A stretch of 25,312 nt of DNA from JAWOFN01 sp046497505 [NCBI: bacterium] (GCA_046497505.1 JAWOFN010000092.1:1-25312), one strand, 5' to 3'. Numbered from the stretch's first letter, positions 1 to 8,362 are shown. Translations and numbers: made by a program. The notes: a model not told the origin generated them from the letters alone.

Positions 1-1
1 C

Positions 2-97
2 TTCCGGGCCCGCCGGGAGAAGCAGGAGCAGGTCGAGACCCTGGAGGCCCGTCTCCGCGGGCTCACCGACCGTATCGAGGAACGTATCGAGGCCTGA
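2..97 (+). CDS. C-terminal end of an upstream coiled-coil protein (possibly ZapA-like), partial
   Basis: An open frame runs in from the window edge and stops at TGA 95-97, giving 31 visible residues (begins FRARREKQEQVETLEARLRG). The segment is highly charged with leucine/isoleucine heptad spacing, so it should form a coiled coil at the protein's C-terminus. In many bacteria a short ZapA-type cell-division protein with this kind of tail precedes the rny-ymdB pair, and the tail resembles ZapA ends. The visible part is too short to prove this. It does not resemble the C-terminus of RNase Y, the usual gene directly before ymdB. That it is coding is fairly likely; the identity is a guess. Confidence 0.45.
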   Translation, partial: FRARREKQEQVETLEARLRGLTDRIEERIEA

Positions 98-158
98 TCA
101 TCCCCTCCGGCCCCGGGGATATCCCGTACCCACGCCAACTGCTGGAAAGGCGCCCTAC

Positions 159-977
159 ATGACGCGCATCCTCTTCATCGGAGACATCATGGGCAAGAGC
201 GGCCGGAAGGCCGCGGCCCGGGGGCTGAAGGAGGTCGTGGACGCCTCCTCCTACGACCTGATCGTCGCCAACGGGGAGAACGCGGCCGGCGGGTTCGGAC
301 TGACCGAGTCGGTCGCCCGGGGGCTCCTGGACCTCGGTATCCACGTGCTCACGGGAGGCAACCACAGTTTCGACAAGAAGGAGATCATCCCCCTCATGAA
401 GGAGGACCACCGCATCCTCCGGCCCGACAACTACCCGACCGGGGTGCCGGGGACCGGTGTCTGGACGGGACCTGCGGGCAACGGGGTCCGGGTGGCTGTG
501 GTGAACCTCATGGGGCGGGTCTTCATGAACAGCCTGGAGGACCCGTTCCGGTGGGGACACGAGCTGGTTGCGTCCCTCGAGGATAAAGCCGACCTTGTCC
601 TCATCGATTTCCACGCCGAGGCGACCAGCGAGAAGGTGGCCTTCGGGTGGCACATGGACGGGAAGGTCGCCGCGGTCCTGGGCACGCACACACACGTGCA
701 GACTGCCGATGCACGCGTGCTGGGAGAGGGGACCGCCTACATCACCGATGTGGGGATGACCGGCCCGCTGGATTCCGTCATCGGGGTCCGGATCGAAGAC
801 GCGCTCACCCGGTTTCGCCTGGGAATGCCGAGCCGCTTCCAGGTGGCGAAGGGCAACCCGGTCTTCTGCGCCGTCAGCCTCGAGCTGGACGAGCAGACGG
901 GTCGGGCGCTGTCCATCGAGCGCCACTGGGAGCCCTTGGACGACTTCAACGCTGTACAGGAAGAGGATGACGAATGA
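159..977 (+). CDS. YmdB-family metallophosphoesterase (TIGR00282 type)
   Basis: The 272-residue protein matches the calcineurin-like YmdB family, which hydrolyses 2',3'-cyclic nucleotides in characterised members. Metal-site motifs appear in family order: GDIMGKSGR near the N-terminus, NGENAAGGFG, GGNHSFDKKE, DFHAEATSEK and GTHTHVQTAD. Length fits the family (about 260-280). The ATG at 159 is preceded by a GGAAAGG Shine-Dalgarno. YmdB normally sits next to RNase Y (rny), but the partial gene upstream does not look like rny. The stop overlaps the start of folD (ATGA), so the two are probably translated together. The family is firm; the physiological substrate is not known from sequence. Confidence 0.92.
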   Translation: MTRILFIGDIMGKSGRKAAARGLKEVVDASSYDLIVANGENAAGGFGLTESVARGLLDLGIHVLTGGNHSFDKKEIIPLMKEDHRILRPDNYPTGVPGTGVWTGPAGNGVRVAVVNLMGRVFMNSLEDPFRWGHELVASLEDKADLVLIDFHAEATSEKVAFGWHMDGKVAAVLGTHTHVQTADARVLGEGTAYITDVGMTGPLDSVIGVRIEDALTRFRLGMPSRFQVAKGNPVFCAVSLELDEQTGRALSIERHWEPLDDFNAVQEEDDE

Positions 978-1861
978 GTGCCCGAATCATCGACGGCAAG
1001 CAGATCGCCGGAGAGATCAAGAAGGAGATCGCACAGGAGGCCGAGGAACTGAAGGGGAAGGGCATCACCCCCGGCCTGGTCACCATCCTGGTGGGTGAGG
1101 ACCCGGCAAGCCAGACCTACGTGGGGATGAAGCGCCGCACGTGCGCCGAGCTGGGGATGAAGTCGGTGGCGGAGGAGCACCCGGCCGACCTCTCCGAGGA
1201 GGACCTGCTGGGCCTGATCGACAAGTACAACGCCGACCCCGAGATCCACGGCATCCTGGTCCAGCTCCCGCTCCCCGATCACATCGACGAGAAGAAGGTC
1301 CTGCTGGCCATCGACCCCGGCAAGGACGTGGACGGCTTCCATCCCAACAACGTGGGCCTGATGATGATCGGCGAGGCCCGGTTCGCCCCCTGCACGCCGG
1401 CGGGTATCGTGGAGCTCCTGATGCGGAGCGACAACCCCCCTTCGGGCAAAGAGGTGGTGATCGTGGGCCGAAGCAACATCGTGGGCAAGCCGGTGGCCAA
1501 CCTGCTGGTGCAGAAGAACGACCGGGCGAACGCCACCGTCACCGTCTGCCACAGCCGCACGAAGGACCTCCCCGGGGTGGTGAAGCGTGCGGACATCGTC
1601 ATCGCGGCCATCGGGAGCGCCGAGTTCATCAAGGCGGACTGGCTCAAGCCGGGTGCGGTGGTCATCGACGTGGGCACCAACCGGGTGGACGATGAGAGCC
1701 GGGAGCGCGGCTGGCGCCTGGTGGGGGACGTGGACTTCGAGGCGGCGAAGGAGGTCGCCAGCGCCATCACCCCCGTACCCGGCGGTGTGGGCCCCATGAC
1801 CATCACCATGCTCATGTGGAACACCATGCTGGCCGCGAAGCAGCAGAACGGGATGGCCTGA
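974..1861 (+). CDS. folD: Bifunctional methylenetetrahydrofolate dehydrogenase / methenyltetrahydrofolate cyclohydrolase FolD
   Basis: The 295-residue cytoplasmic enzyme interconverts 5,10-methylene-, methenyl- and 10-formyl-tetrahydrofolate using NADP(H). Catalytic residues are present: Lys53 in YVGMKRRT, Gln97 in GILVQLPLP and Asp120 in GKDVDGFH, matching E. coli K54/Q98/D121. The PCTPAGIVELL signature, the nucleotide-binding loop VVIVGRSNIVGKPVANLL and the C-terminal PVPGGVGPMTITML are all intact. The start ATG overlaps the ymdB stop, and the stop overlaps the next start (TGATG), placing it inside the operon. Length is normal for the family. Confidence 0.97.
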   Translation: MSARIIDGKQIAGEIKKEIAQEAEELKGKGITPGLVTILVGEDPASQTYVGMKRRTCAELGMKSVAEEHPADLSEEDLLGLIDKYNADPEIHGILVQLPLPDHIDEKKVLLAIDPGKDVDGFHPNNVGLMMIGEARFAPCTPAGIVELLMRSDNPPSGKEVVIVGRSNIVGKPVANLLVQKNDRANATVTVCHSRTKDLPGVVKRADIVIAAIGSAEFIKADWLKPGAVVIDVGTNRVDDESRERGWRLVGDVDFEAAKEVASAITPVPGGVGPMTITMLMWNTMLAAKQQNGMA

Positions 1862-3300
1862 TGGGCGACGCTCCCCTGCAGGGGACCCTCTTCGGCAGCG
1901 AGGGCAGCGGGGGAGAAGAGCGTCCCGAAGAGGTGCGGGAAGCAGGGAGAGGGGAGCCGGGACCCGTTTCAGAGGCGGGACCGGGCTCTCCTCTCAGCGT
2001 ATCGGAACTGAACGAGAGGGTCCGTGCCCTGCTGCAGGGGGGCATGGGGACCGTCTGGGTCGAAGGGGAGCTGAGCGGGATCCGCTACTACGGGTCGGGT
2101 CGCAGGACCCGGGTGTACGGTACGCTGAAGGACGCCGATGCCGAGGTGCGGATCGTGCTCTGGCCCGAGACGGTAGGGGCCCTGGATTTCCGCCTGGAGG
2201 ACGGACAGAAGGTCCTGGTGCAGGGTGACGTGACCCTCTACGCCCAGCGGGGACAGTACCAGCTCACTATCCGCCAGGTCCGTCCCTCCGGGGTGGGTGA
2301 GCTGGAACTCGCCTTCCAGCAGCTCAAGGAGAAGCTGGAGGAGGAGGGGCTGTTCGCCCCGGAACGGAAGCGGCCGCTGCCCCGCTATCCTTTCCGCGTG
2401 GGCGTGGTCACCTCCCTCCAGGCCGCGGCTCTCCGGGACTTCCTGGAGGTAACCGGGAGACGGAACCCGGCGCTTCGGGTCCTCATCGCCCCGTCCCGGG
2501 TACAGGGTGAGGGGGCCGCGGAGGAGATCGTCCGGGCGCTGGAGGGACTCCAGCGCGCGGGGGACGTGGACCTGGCCGTCCTGACCCGGGGCGGCGGCAG
2601 TCTGGAGGACCTCTGGCCCTTCAACGAGGAGGTCGTGGCACGGGCCGTCGCCGCTTCGAGCCTCCCGGTGGTCAGCGCGGTGGGGCACGAGACGGACTGG
2701 ACGATCTGTGACCTGGCGGCCGATCATCGGAGTCCCACCCCCAGCGCCGCCGCCGAACGCGCGGCCTGGATACGGGACGACGTGCGCCAGGTCCTGGACG
2801 AGTTCCTCTTCCGGGCCGACCGCTCGCTGGAGCGGCGCCTGGACGGGATGCAGAAAGAGGTGCTCTACTTCACCCGCGCCCACGGCTTCCAGCGGATGCG
2901 CTCCCGCCTCACCGAGGCGATGGGCAGGGTGGAGGAGGGCCTCCGGCGGCTGCCGGTGAGCCTGAGGCACCGTATCGCCCGGGCGCGCGACCGGCTCGAC
3001 GGGGTGCGGAAGGGGCTCGGCGAGAAGGGCAGGAGGAGCCTGGAGCTGCGCGATTCCGAACTGAGGGAACTGGTGCGTACGATGAATGCTCTGGGTCCCC
3101 CGGCCGTCCTGGAGCGTGGATACGCCATCGCCCGCCGGAGCGCCGGCGGTCCGGTGGTCCGGTCCGCCGGCGAACTCCGGCCGGGGGACCGCCTGCAGGT
3201 CTGTTTGCTTGAAGGGAGCGTCATGACTAGGGTGGAGGAGAAGGGACCGGGACTGGAGGCCCTGACCGGGTTGTCCGGCGGTCCGGAGGAGGACGGATGA
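1861..3300 (+). CDS. xseA: Exodeoxyribonuclease VII large subunit XseA
   Basis: This is the catalytic subunit of exonuclease VII, which degrades single-stranded DNA from both ends with XseB. I chose ATG 1861, which shares its A with the folD stop (TGATG); an in-frame ATG at 1816 would sit inside folD. The 479-residue product has an acidic Gly/Pro/Glu-rich leader (about residues 10-45), an OB-fold nucleic-acid domain (about 64-150, VWVEGELSG...), then the conserved core with TRGGGSLEDLWPFNEE near 242-257, GHETDW near 276-281 and DHRSPTPSAAAE after it. A long helical region follows. xseB starts on its stop codon. The low-complexity leader is slightly unusual; the rest is ordinary. Confidence 0.95.
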   Translation: MGDAPLQGTLFGSEGSGGEERPEEVREAGRGEPGPVSEAGPGSPLSVSELNERVRALLQGGMGTVWVEGELSGIRYYGSGRRTRVYGTLKDADAEVRIVLWPETVGALDFRLEDGQKVLVQGDVTLYAQRGQYQLTIRQVRPSGVGELELAFQQLKEKLEEEGLFAPERKRPLPRYPFRVGVVTSLQAAALRDFLEVTGRRNPALRVLIAPSRVQGEGAAEEIVRALEGLQRAGDVDLAVLTRGGGSLEDLWPFNEEVVARAVAASSLPVVSAVGHETDWTICDLAADHRSPTPSAAAERAAWIRDDVRQVLDEFLFRADRSLERRLDGMQKEVLYFTRAHGFQRMRSRLTEAMGRVEEGLRRLPVSLRHRIARARDRLDGVRKGLGEKGRRSLELRDSELRELVRTMNALGPPAVLERGYAIARRSAGGPVVRSAGELRPGDRLQVCLLEGSVMTRVEEKGPGLEALTGLSGGPEEDG

Positions 3301-3560
3301 GCGACGAGAAGGAGAACGGACTCCCGGAATCGTTCGAGGAGCGCATCGAGCGCCTCGAGATCATCGTAGAGCAGCTGGAGAAGGGCGAGACCCCCCTGGA
3401 GGAGTCCCTCTCCCTCTTCGAGGAGGGGGTCAGGCTGGCGAGGGCGTGTCAGACTCAGATCGACGACGCCCGGGAACGTGTGGAGGTACTCCTGGAAGCC
3501 GCCGAGGATGGGGCGGCCGCTTCCGAACCCCTTGACCCGGACTCCCAGGAGACCGCGTGA
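3297..3560 (+). CDS. xseB: Exodeoxyribonuclease VII small subunit XseB
   Basis: The 87-residue protein has the XseB signature: SFEERIERLEIIVEQLEKGE followed by PLEESLSLFEEGVRLARACQ. These form two antiparallel helices that wrap the helical arm of XseA. The acidic C-terminal tail is poorly conserved, as is normal. The start ATG overlaps the xseA stop (ATGA), so both subunits should be made in coupled fashion. The stop overlaps the next gene's start. Confidence 0.95.
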   Translation: MSDEKENGLPESFEERIERLEIIVEQLEKGETPLEESLSLFEEGVRLARACQTQIDDARERVEVLLEAAEDGAAASEPLDPDSQETA

Positions 3561-4435
3561 TGGAAGTGACGATGCAGCTCCCCCGGTTCCTTTTGTCGGT
3601 GAGGGAACGGTGCAACCAGCACCTGGAGAAGATCCTCCCCCCCGCAGGGGAGCGTCCCGAGGTCATCCACGAGGCGATGCGCTACAGCGTGTTCGCTGGA
3701 GGCAAGCGGTTCCGGCCCGCTCTGGTCATGGGTGCGGGTCAGGTGTTCGGAGCCCCCGAAGGATCCCTGTATGACCTGGCCTGCGGTGTGGAACTCATAC
3801 ATACCTACTCCCTGATCCACGACGATCTGCCCTGTATGGACGACGACGACCTCCGCAGGGGCAAACCCACCCTGCACAGGGTCTATGGGGACGCGGTGGC
3901 GGTGCTGGCAGGCGACGCCCTCTATGCGCTGGCCTTCGAGGTGATCGCGCGGTGCGGGTCGCCCGGCGTGATCGCCGAGGTGGCTCGATCCACCGGCACC
4001 CGGGGGATGATAGGGGGCCAGGTGGCGGACATCCTGCTCGAGGGGGAGGAGATCACCCCCGAGGACCTGGAGTACATCCATTCCCACAAGACGGGGCGTC
4101 TTATCACCGGGTGCCTGGTGGCAGGTGCCGTCCTGGGTGATGCGCGGGACGAGGAACTCGAGAAGGTGCGCTCCTTCGGCTGGAGGGTGGGACTCGCCTT
4201 CCAGATCGTGGACGACGTGCTGGACGAGACCGGGGACGCCGAGACGCTGGGCAAGAACCCCGGCTCGGACAAGGACCGGGACAAGAACACCTACCCGAAG
4301 ATCCACGGCCTCCCGGCCAGCGTGGAGAAGGCCGTGAGGCTGGTGGAGGAGGCCAAAAACGCATTGGTGCTCCCCGAGCGTGACACTATCATCCTACGCA
4401 TGCTGGCAGATTTCGTCGTCCAGCGTGTGACCTGA
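3560..4435 (+). CDS. ispA: Polyprenyl (farnesyl/geranylgeranyl) diphosphate synthase, IspA type
   Basis: This trans-isoprenyl diphosphate synthase condenses IPP with allylic diphosphates. The first aspartate-rich motif is DDLPCMD (residues 88-94) followed by RRGKPT, and the second is FQIVDDVLDETGDAETLGK (near 214-232) followed by GSDKDRDKNTYP. GGKRFRP, GGQVADI and KTG are also present. Start: GTG at 3557 and ATG at 3560 both overlap the xseB stop; I prefer ATG 3560, which repeats the TGATG overlap used by xseA. Length (291 residues) fits IspA. The xseA-xseB-ispA-dxs order is common in bacteria. Product chain length (C15 or C20) cannot be read with confidence. Confidence 0.93.
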   Translation: MEVTMQLPRFLLSVRERCNQHLEKILPPAGERPEVIHEAMRYSVFAGGKRFRPALVMGAGQVFGAPEGSLYDLACGVELIHTYSLIHDDLPCMDDDDLRRGKPTLHRVYGDAVAVLAGDALYALAFEVIARCGSPGVIAEVARSTGTRGMIGGQVADILLEGEEITPEDLEYIHSHKTGRLITGCLVAGAVLGDARDEELEKVRSFGWRVGLAFQIVDDVLDETGDAETLGKNPGSDKDRDKNTYPKIHGLPASVEKAVRLVEEAKNALVLPERDTIILRMLADFVVQRVT

Positions 4436-4502
4436 CCCGCATCCGGTCCATCCGCTGCTCCCGACCTCCGGTCTCCAGCGCTGGCGATCGCGGATCCCGC
4501 TG

Positions 4503-4508
4503 AGGAGG
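4503..4508 (+). promoter_or_regulatory. Shine-Dalgarno that sets the dxs start
   Basis: The sequence AGGAGG lies 2 nt before an in-frame GTG at 4511 and 11 nt before ATG 4520. Two nucleotides is too close for initiation, so the site supports ATG 4520, where the protein begins MPLLDTIDSP as Dxs proteins usually do. Confidence 0.6.
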
Positions 4509-4519
4509 TTGTGCCCATC

Positions 4520-6418
4520 ATGCCGCTCCTGGACACGATCGATTCCCCCGCGGAGGTGAAGCGGCTGGACATCGAGGAACGGAAGCAGCTGGCGGCCGAG
4601 ATCCGGGAGCGGCTGGTCGAGATGCTGAGCCGGGAGGGCGGTCACCTGGCTCCCAACCTGGGGGTCGTGGAACTCACGCTGGCCCTCCACACCGTCTTCG
4701 ATTCCCCCACCGACAGGATCGTCTGGGATGTCAGCCACCAGTCGTACGTGCACAAGCTGGTGACAGGGCGGCGGGAGCGCTTCCCCACCATCCGCCAGTA
4801 CGAGGGACTCTACGGCTACACCCGGCGCTCGGAGAGTGAGCACGACCCCTTCGGAGCGGGCCACGCCTCCACGGCCATCTCGGCGGCCCTGGGTCTCGCC
4901 CAGGCCAGGGACCTCCGGGGGGAGGAGCACCGCGTGGTGGCGGTGGTGGGTGACGGGGCCCTCACCGGCGGTCTTGCCTACGAGGGGCTCAACAACGCCG
5001 GGGCCCTCCGGTCCGAGCTGCTCATCATCCTGAACGACAACGATATGTCGATCGCACCCAACGTGGGCGCGATGCACGAGTACCTGACCACCGCCATCAG
5101 CAACCCCCTCTATAACCGGATCAAGGACCAGATGTGGGAGGTCGTGGGCAAGGCCCCCCTGGGCAGGCAGGTGCAGCAGGCGGTCCACAAGGTGGACGAG
5201 AGCTTGAAGAACCTGCTGGTGCCGGGCATCCTCTTCGAGCGGCTGGGGATCCGCTACTTCGGCCCCGTGGACGGCCACGACATGGACGGCCTCATCCGGC
5301 ACCTGGAGGACCTGCGGGAACTCCCCGGGCCGAAGCTGCTCCACGTCCGGACGGTGAAGGGGAAGGGATACCGACCCGCGGAGGAGGACAGCTACTTCTT
5401 CCACGGGGCGGGCGCCTTCGATGCGGCCACCGGAGAACCGGTGGAGAAGGAGGGGCCCCCTTCCTACACGAAGGTCTTCGGGGAGGCCCTGGTGGCCGAG
5501 TGCCGCCGGGATGAGCGGGTGGTGGGCATCACCGCGGCCATGCCGAGCGGGACCGGGCTGGACATCCTCGCCGAGGCGATACCGGAGCGCTTCTACGACG
5601 TGGGCATCGCCGAGGGGCACGCGGTCTGTTTCGCTGCGGCACTGGCGGCGGAGGGCATGAAGCCGGTGGCCGCCATCTACAGCACTTTCCTGCAGCGGGC
5701 ATACGACCAGGTCATCCACGACGTGGCCCTCCAGGACCTCAACGTCTTCTTCTGCATCGACCGCGGCGGGCTGGTGGGTCCGGATGGGCCGACGCACCAC
5801 GGGACGCTGGACCTCAGCTACCTGAGATGCGTACCGGGCATGGTCATCATGGTGCCCCGGGACGAGAACGAGATGGTGCACATGCTGCGTACCGGGCTGC
5901 TCCACGATGAGGGGCCCATCGCCATGCGCTACCCCCGCGGATCGGGTGAGGGGATGGACCTGGACCCGGAGCCGAGGGCCCTGCCCATCGGCCGGGGAGA
6001 GGTCCTCCGCCGGGGCGGGGATGCGGCGCTGCTGGCCGTGGGCCGCATGGTGGGCCGCTGCCTGGAGGCCGCCCGGACCCTGGCCGAGGAGGGGATCGAG
6101 GTCACGGTGGCGGATGCTCGGTTCGTGAAGCCCCTGGACCGGGATCTGATCCTGGCGATGACCGGGGGCACGGACCTCCTCGTCACGGTGGAGGAGAACA
6201 GTGTGCTGGGCGGCTTCGGCGCCGCCGTGCTGGAGCTGCTCCAGGAGGAGGGTCTGAGGGTGCCGGTACGTACGCTGGGGCTTCCGGACCGGTTCGTGGG
6301 ACACGGTCCGGTGGACCGGCTGCTCCGGGACACCGGACTCGACGGAGAGGGCATCGCGAGACGGACAGGCGAGTTCCTGGAGGAGATACGGGCCGGGATC
6401 GCCGCAGCAGGGGGCTGA
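4520..6418 (+). CDS. dxs: 1-deoxy-D-xylulose-5-phosphate synthase
   Basis: This thiamine-diphosphate enzyme makes DXP from pyruvate and glyceraldehyde-3-phosphate, the first step of the MEP isoprenoid pathway; ispA just upstream uses its end products. Hallmarks in order: GGHLAPNLGVVELTLALH, WDVSHQSYVHKLVTGR, RRSESEHDPFGAGHASTAIS, the ThDP/Mg motif GDGALTGGLAYEGLNNAG with LNDNDMSIAPNVGA, VDGHDMDGL, then the pyrimidine domain (YSTFLQRAYDQ, DRGGLVGPDGPTHHG) and a C-terminal transketolase-like domain. The 632-residue length is typical. One small departure: the motif usually read AEQHAV is AEGHAV here, with the Glu kept. An 84-nt gap separates it from ispA. Confidence 0.96.
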   Translation: MPLLDTIDSPAEVKRLDIEERKQLAAEIRERLVEMLSREGGHLAPNLGVVELTLALHTVFDSPTDRIVWDVSHQSYVHKLVTGRRERFPTIRQYEGLYGYTRRSESEHDPFGAGHASTAISAALGLAQARDLRGEEHRVVAVVGDGALTGGLAYEGLNNAGALRSELLIILNDNDMSIAPNVGAMHEYLTTAISNPLYNRIKDQMWEVVGKAPLGRQVQQAVHKVDESLKNLLVPGILFERLGIRYFGPVDGHDMDGLIRHLEDLRELPGPKLLHVRTVKGKGYRPAEEDSYFFHGAGAFDAATGEPVEKEGPPSYTKVFGEALVAECRRDERVVGITAAMPSGTGLDILAEAIPERFYDVGIAEGHAVCFAAALAAEGMKPVAAIYSTFLQRAYDQVIHDVALQDLNVFFCIDRGGLVGPDGPTHHGTLDLSYLRCVPGMVIMVPRDENEMVHMLRTGLLHDEGPIAMRYPRGSGEGMDLDPEPRALPIGRGEVLRRGGDAALLAVGRMVGRCLEAARTLAEEGIEVTVADARFVKPLDRDLILAMTGGTDLLVTVEENSVLGGFGAAVLELLQEEGLRVPVRTLGLPDRFVGHGPVDRLLRDTGLDGEGIARRTGEFLEEIRAGIAAAGG

Positions 6419-6452
6419 GGCCGCACGCCCCCTCGGGAGCAAGGAAAGGGCC

Positions 6453-7346
6453 ATGGCGCTGACACTCGGGGTCGTCCCCAACCTCAGGAAACCGGAGCTG
6501 GAGGTCTCGATCCGGGCCGTCATCGAATGGGCGGAACGGACGGGGAGCAGCCTCCTGATGTCGGAGGCCGTCACGGAGAAGGTCCCCGACGTCCCGGAGG
6601 CGGGGCCGGTCCGGATCATGCCGGAAGAGGAGGCGGCCGGTGAGGCGGACCTGCTCCTGGCGATGGGAGGGGACGGGACGATACTGGCCGCCATGCGGCA
6701 TGCCCGTGAGCGCGGCCTTCCGGTGCTCGGGGTGAACCTCGGGAGCCTGGGGTTCCTCGCGGACGTGGGACCGGAGAAGCTCCTGCCCGCCCTGGACCGG
6801 CTGGAGAGCGGGGATCACGAGATCGAGGAGCGCATGACACTGGAGGCGGAGATCCGTACCGGCGGCGAGGTGCATCTCATGGCCGCCAGCAACGACATCG
6901 TCATCGACAAGGGGGCGTACAGCCGGGTCATCGACATCGACGCACAGGTGGACGGCGAGTACCTGCAGCGCTATACGGGGGACGGGCTGATCCTCTCGAC
7001 CCCGGGGGGCTCGACGGCGTACGCTCTGGCCGCCGGCGGTCCCATCGTGAACCCGGCCATGGACGCCATGCTGGCCGTACCCATCTGCCCCCACACACTG
7101 GCCGCCCGGGCGGTGGTGCTGGGGGGGGAGAGCCGGGTACAGCTCACCGTGTTCAGCAAGCACGGGACCGCCCAGATCACCGGGGACGGCCAGGAGCGCC
7201 TCATGGTGGCTTCCGGCGACACCCTGGAGATACGACAGGGGGCCCACAGGAACCGGCTGGTCCGTACCGGACTCGGGCTGCCCTTCTACGATGTGCTGAG
7301 GAAGAAGCTGAAACTCGGATTCCGGGAACCGGCGGAGCGCAGCTGA
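6453..7346 (+). CDS. nadK: NAD kinase (ATP-NAD kinase)
   Basis: The enzyme phosphorylates NAD to NADP. The 297-residue protein carries the diagnostic GGDGT (residues 72-76, AMGGDGTILAA), NLGSLGFLADV, an Asn-Asp motif (SNDIVIDKG, where many homologues have Asn-Glu), GDGLILSTPGGSTAYALAAGGPI (usually TPTGSTAY) and GDGQ. A purine-rich Shine-Dalgarno (AAGGAAAGGG) precedes ATG 6453. In many genomes tlyA lies between dxs and nadK and recN follows; neither is here. The next gene starts 1 nt after the stop, so they are co-transcribed. The motif variants look tolerated, because both glycine-rich loops are otherwise intact. Confidence 0.93.
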   Translation: MALTLGVVPNLRKPELEVSIRAVIEWAERTGSSLLMSEAVTEKVPDVPEAGPVRIMPEEEAAGEADLLLAMGGDGTILAAMRHARERGLPVLGVNLGSLGFLADVGPEKLLPALDRLESGDHEIEERMTLEAEIRTGGEVHLMAASNDIVIDKGAYSRVIDIDAQVDGEYLQRYTGDGLILSTPGGSTAYALAAGGPIVNPAMDAMLAVPICPHTLAARAVVLGGESRVQLTVFSKHGTAQITGDGQERLMVASGDTLEIRQGAHRNRLVRTGLGLPFYDVLRKKLKLGFREPAERS

Positions 7347-7347
7347 T

Positions 7348-8127
7348 ATGGAGAGAGACAGGAAGATCGATCCCAGGGACCCCGAGTCCCGTCTCGCCTT
7401 CTCCTTCGAGGAGGAAGAGGGCACCGAAGGGAGGTCGGCAGCGGAGGACGATACGCCGGAGGCGGCGGGAAGGGAGAGGGAGGAGGGGGGAGACCCCTCG
7501 GAGGAGGAGACGTACGAGCGGGGGAAGCGGCTCTCCCGGGAGGGGCGCCTGCACGACGCGGTGGAGGCGTACCGGGAGGTGCTCACCGCCGACCCGCTCC
7601 ATGTGAAGGCCCGGAACAACCTCGCGCTGGTCTACGATTCCCTGGGTCTCCTGGACAAGGCCCTGGAGGAGATGCGGACGACCCTGCAGCTCGAACCCCG
7701 GAACGTGGAGGTGCGGGCCAACCTCGGCGCACTGCTCGGGGAGCACGGCCGCTTCGATGAGGCGGAGAAGGAGTTCCGGCGGGCGCTCGAGATCGCGCCC
7801 GACGACCCCAGGGTGCGGTTCAACCTGGGACTGGTCTACTTCCGCAAGGGGCTCTACCCACGGGCCATCCCGGAGTTCGAGCGGACCATCGGCCTGCAGG
7901 AGGACCACAGGGAGGCTCTCTACTATCTGGCCCAGTCGTACAACCTCACCGGGGAGTTCGTGAAGGCCATCACCACCTTCGAACGGCTCATCGAGCTGGA
8001 TCCGGGGAACCACCGGGCCTTCCTCTACCTGGGCATGCTCTATGACCGGCGGAAGGAGCATGACAGGGCCCGGACCTACTACCAGAAGGCCTACAAGCTC
8101 CAGCGGGAGCGGAAGGAAGAGGGGTAG
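7348..8127 (+). CDS. Tetratricopeptide-repeat protein (six TPRs)
   Basis: The 259-residue protein has no signal peptide. About 55 acidic, low-complexity residues are followed by six consecutive 34-residue TPR units beginning near ETYERGKRL, KARNNLALV, EVRANLGAL, RVRFNLGLV, EALYYLAQS and RAFLYLGML. TPR arrays form superhelices that bind protein partners, and no catalytic domain is visible. The start is 1 nt after the nadK stop, and the next small membrane-protein gene starts 3 nt after its stop. The partner and pathway cannot be told from sequence; the small membrane protein is the obvious candidate by context. Confidence 0.85.
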   Translation: MERDRKIDPRDPESRLAFSFEEEEGTEGRSAAEDDTPEAAGREREEGGDPSEEETYERGKRLSREGRLHDAVEAYREVLTADPLHVKARNNLALVYDSLGLLDKALEEMRTTLQLEPRNVEVRANLGALLGEHGRFDEAEKEFRRALEIAPDDPRVRFNLGLVYFRKGLYPRAIPEFERTIGLQEDHREALYYLAQSYNLTGEFVKAITTFERLIELDPGNHRAFLYLGMLYDRRKEHDRARTYYQKAYKLQRERKEEG

Positions 8128-8130
8128 GAC

Positions 8131-8337
8131 ATGCTGGTGAAGTATGTCCTCTTCTTCCTCTTCGCGCTGGCGTTCTGGAGGTTCCTCTCCGGGATCGCCG
8201 ACCTGGGGCGGAAGAAAGGCTCCGGGCGGTTCCATCGCCGGAAGGAGCGTGAGAAGCCCCACCTGAGAGGGCGTGAGGTGGAAGATGCCGAGTTCGAGAT
8301 CCTACCCGAGGAGGAGGAGCCGCCGGGCCCCGGTTGA
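8131..8337 (+). CDS. Small single-span membrane protein, function unknown
   Basis: This 68-residue protein starts 3 nt after the TPR gene stop. It has one hydrophobic helix at its start (about residues 2-22, MLVKYVLFFLFALAFWRFL), then a basic juxtamembrane stretch rich in Arg/Lys and an acidic, Pro-rich tail (EILPEEEEPPGPG). This suggests an inner-membrane anchor with a short charged cytoplasmic tail. I do not recognise a named family. Tight coupling to the TPR gene and the sensible topology argue that it is real. Confidence 0.65.
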   Translation: MLVKYVLFFLFALAFWRFLSGIADLGRKKGSGRFHRRKEREKPHLRGREVEDAEFEILPEEEEPPGPG

Positions 8338-8362
8338 CGCCGCCCCTGCGGTGTGGTAGATA
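8334..8362 (+). promoter_or_regulatory. Candidate sigma70-type promoter for the acyl-CoA ligase gene
   Basis: TTGACG at 8334-8339 is followed by a 17-nt spacer and TAGATA at 8357-8362, preceded by TGG as an extended -10. The -35 matches consensus at 5 of 6 positions; the -10 at only 3 of 6. A short hairpin (CCGGTG 8372-8377 with CACCGG 8385-8390, no T-run) would lie at the start of the transcript leader. It sits just upstream of the ligase gene at the end of the housekeeping operon. Confidence 0.4.

Noticed and set aside
63-926. Long open frames on the opposite strand of the housekeeping genes, e.g. 287 codons at 63-926 and 766 codons at 4394-6694
   Set aside because: They mirror ymdB and dxs in a GC-rich genome, are full of His/Pro/Arg/Gly runs, show no family motifs and overlap firmly identified genes.
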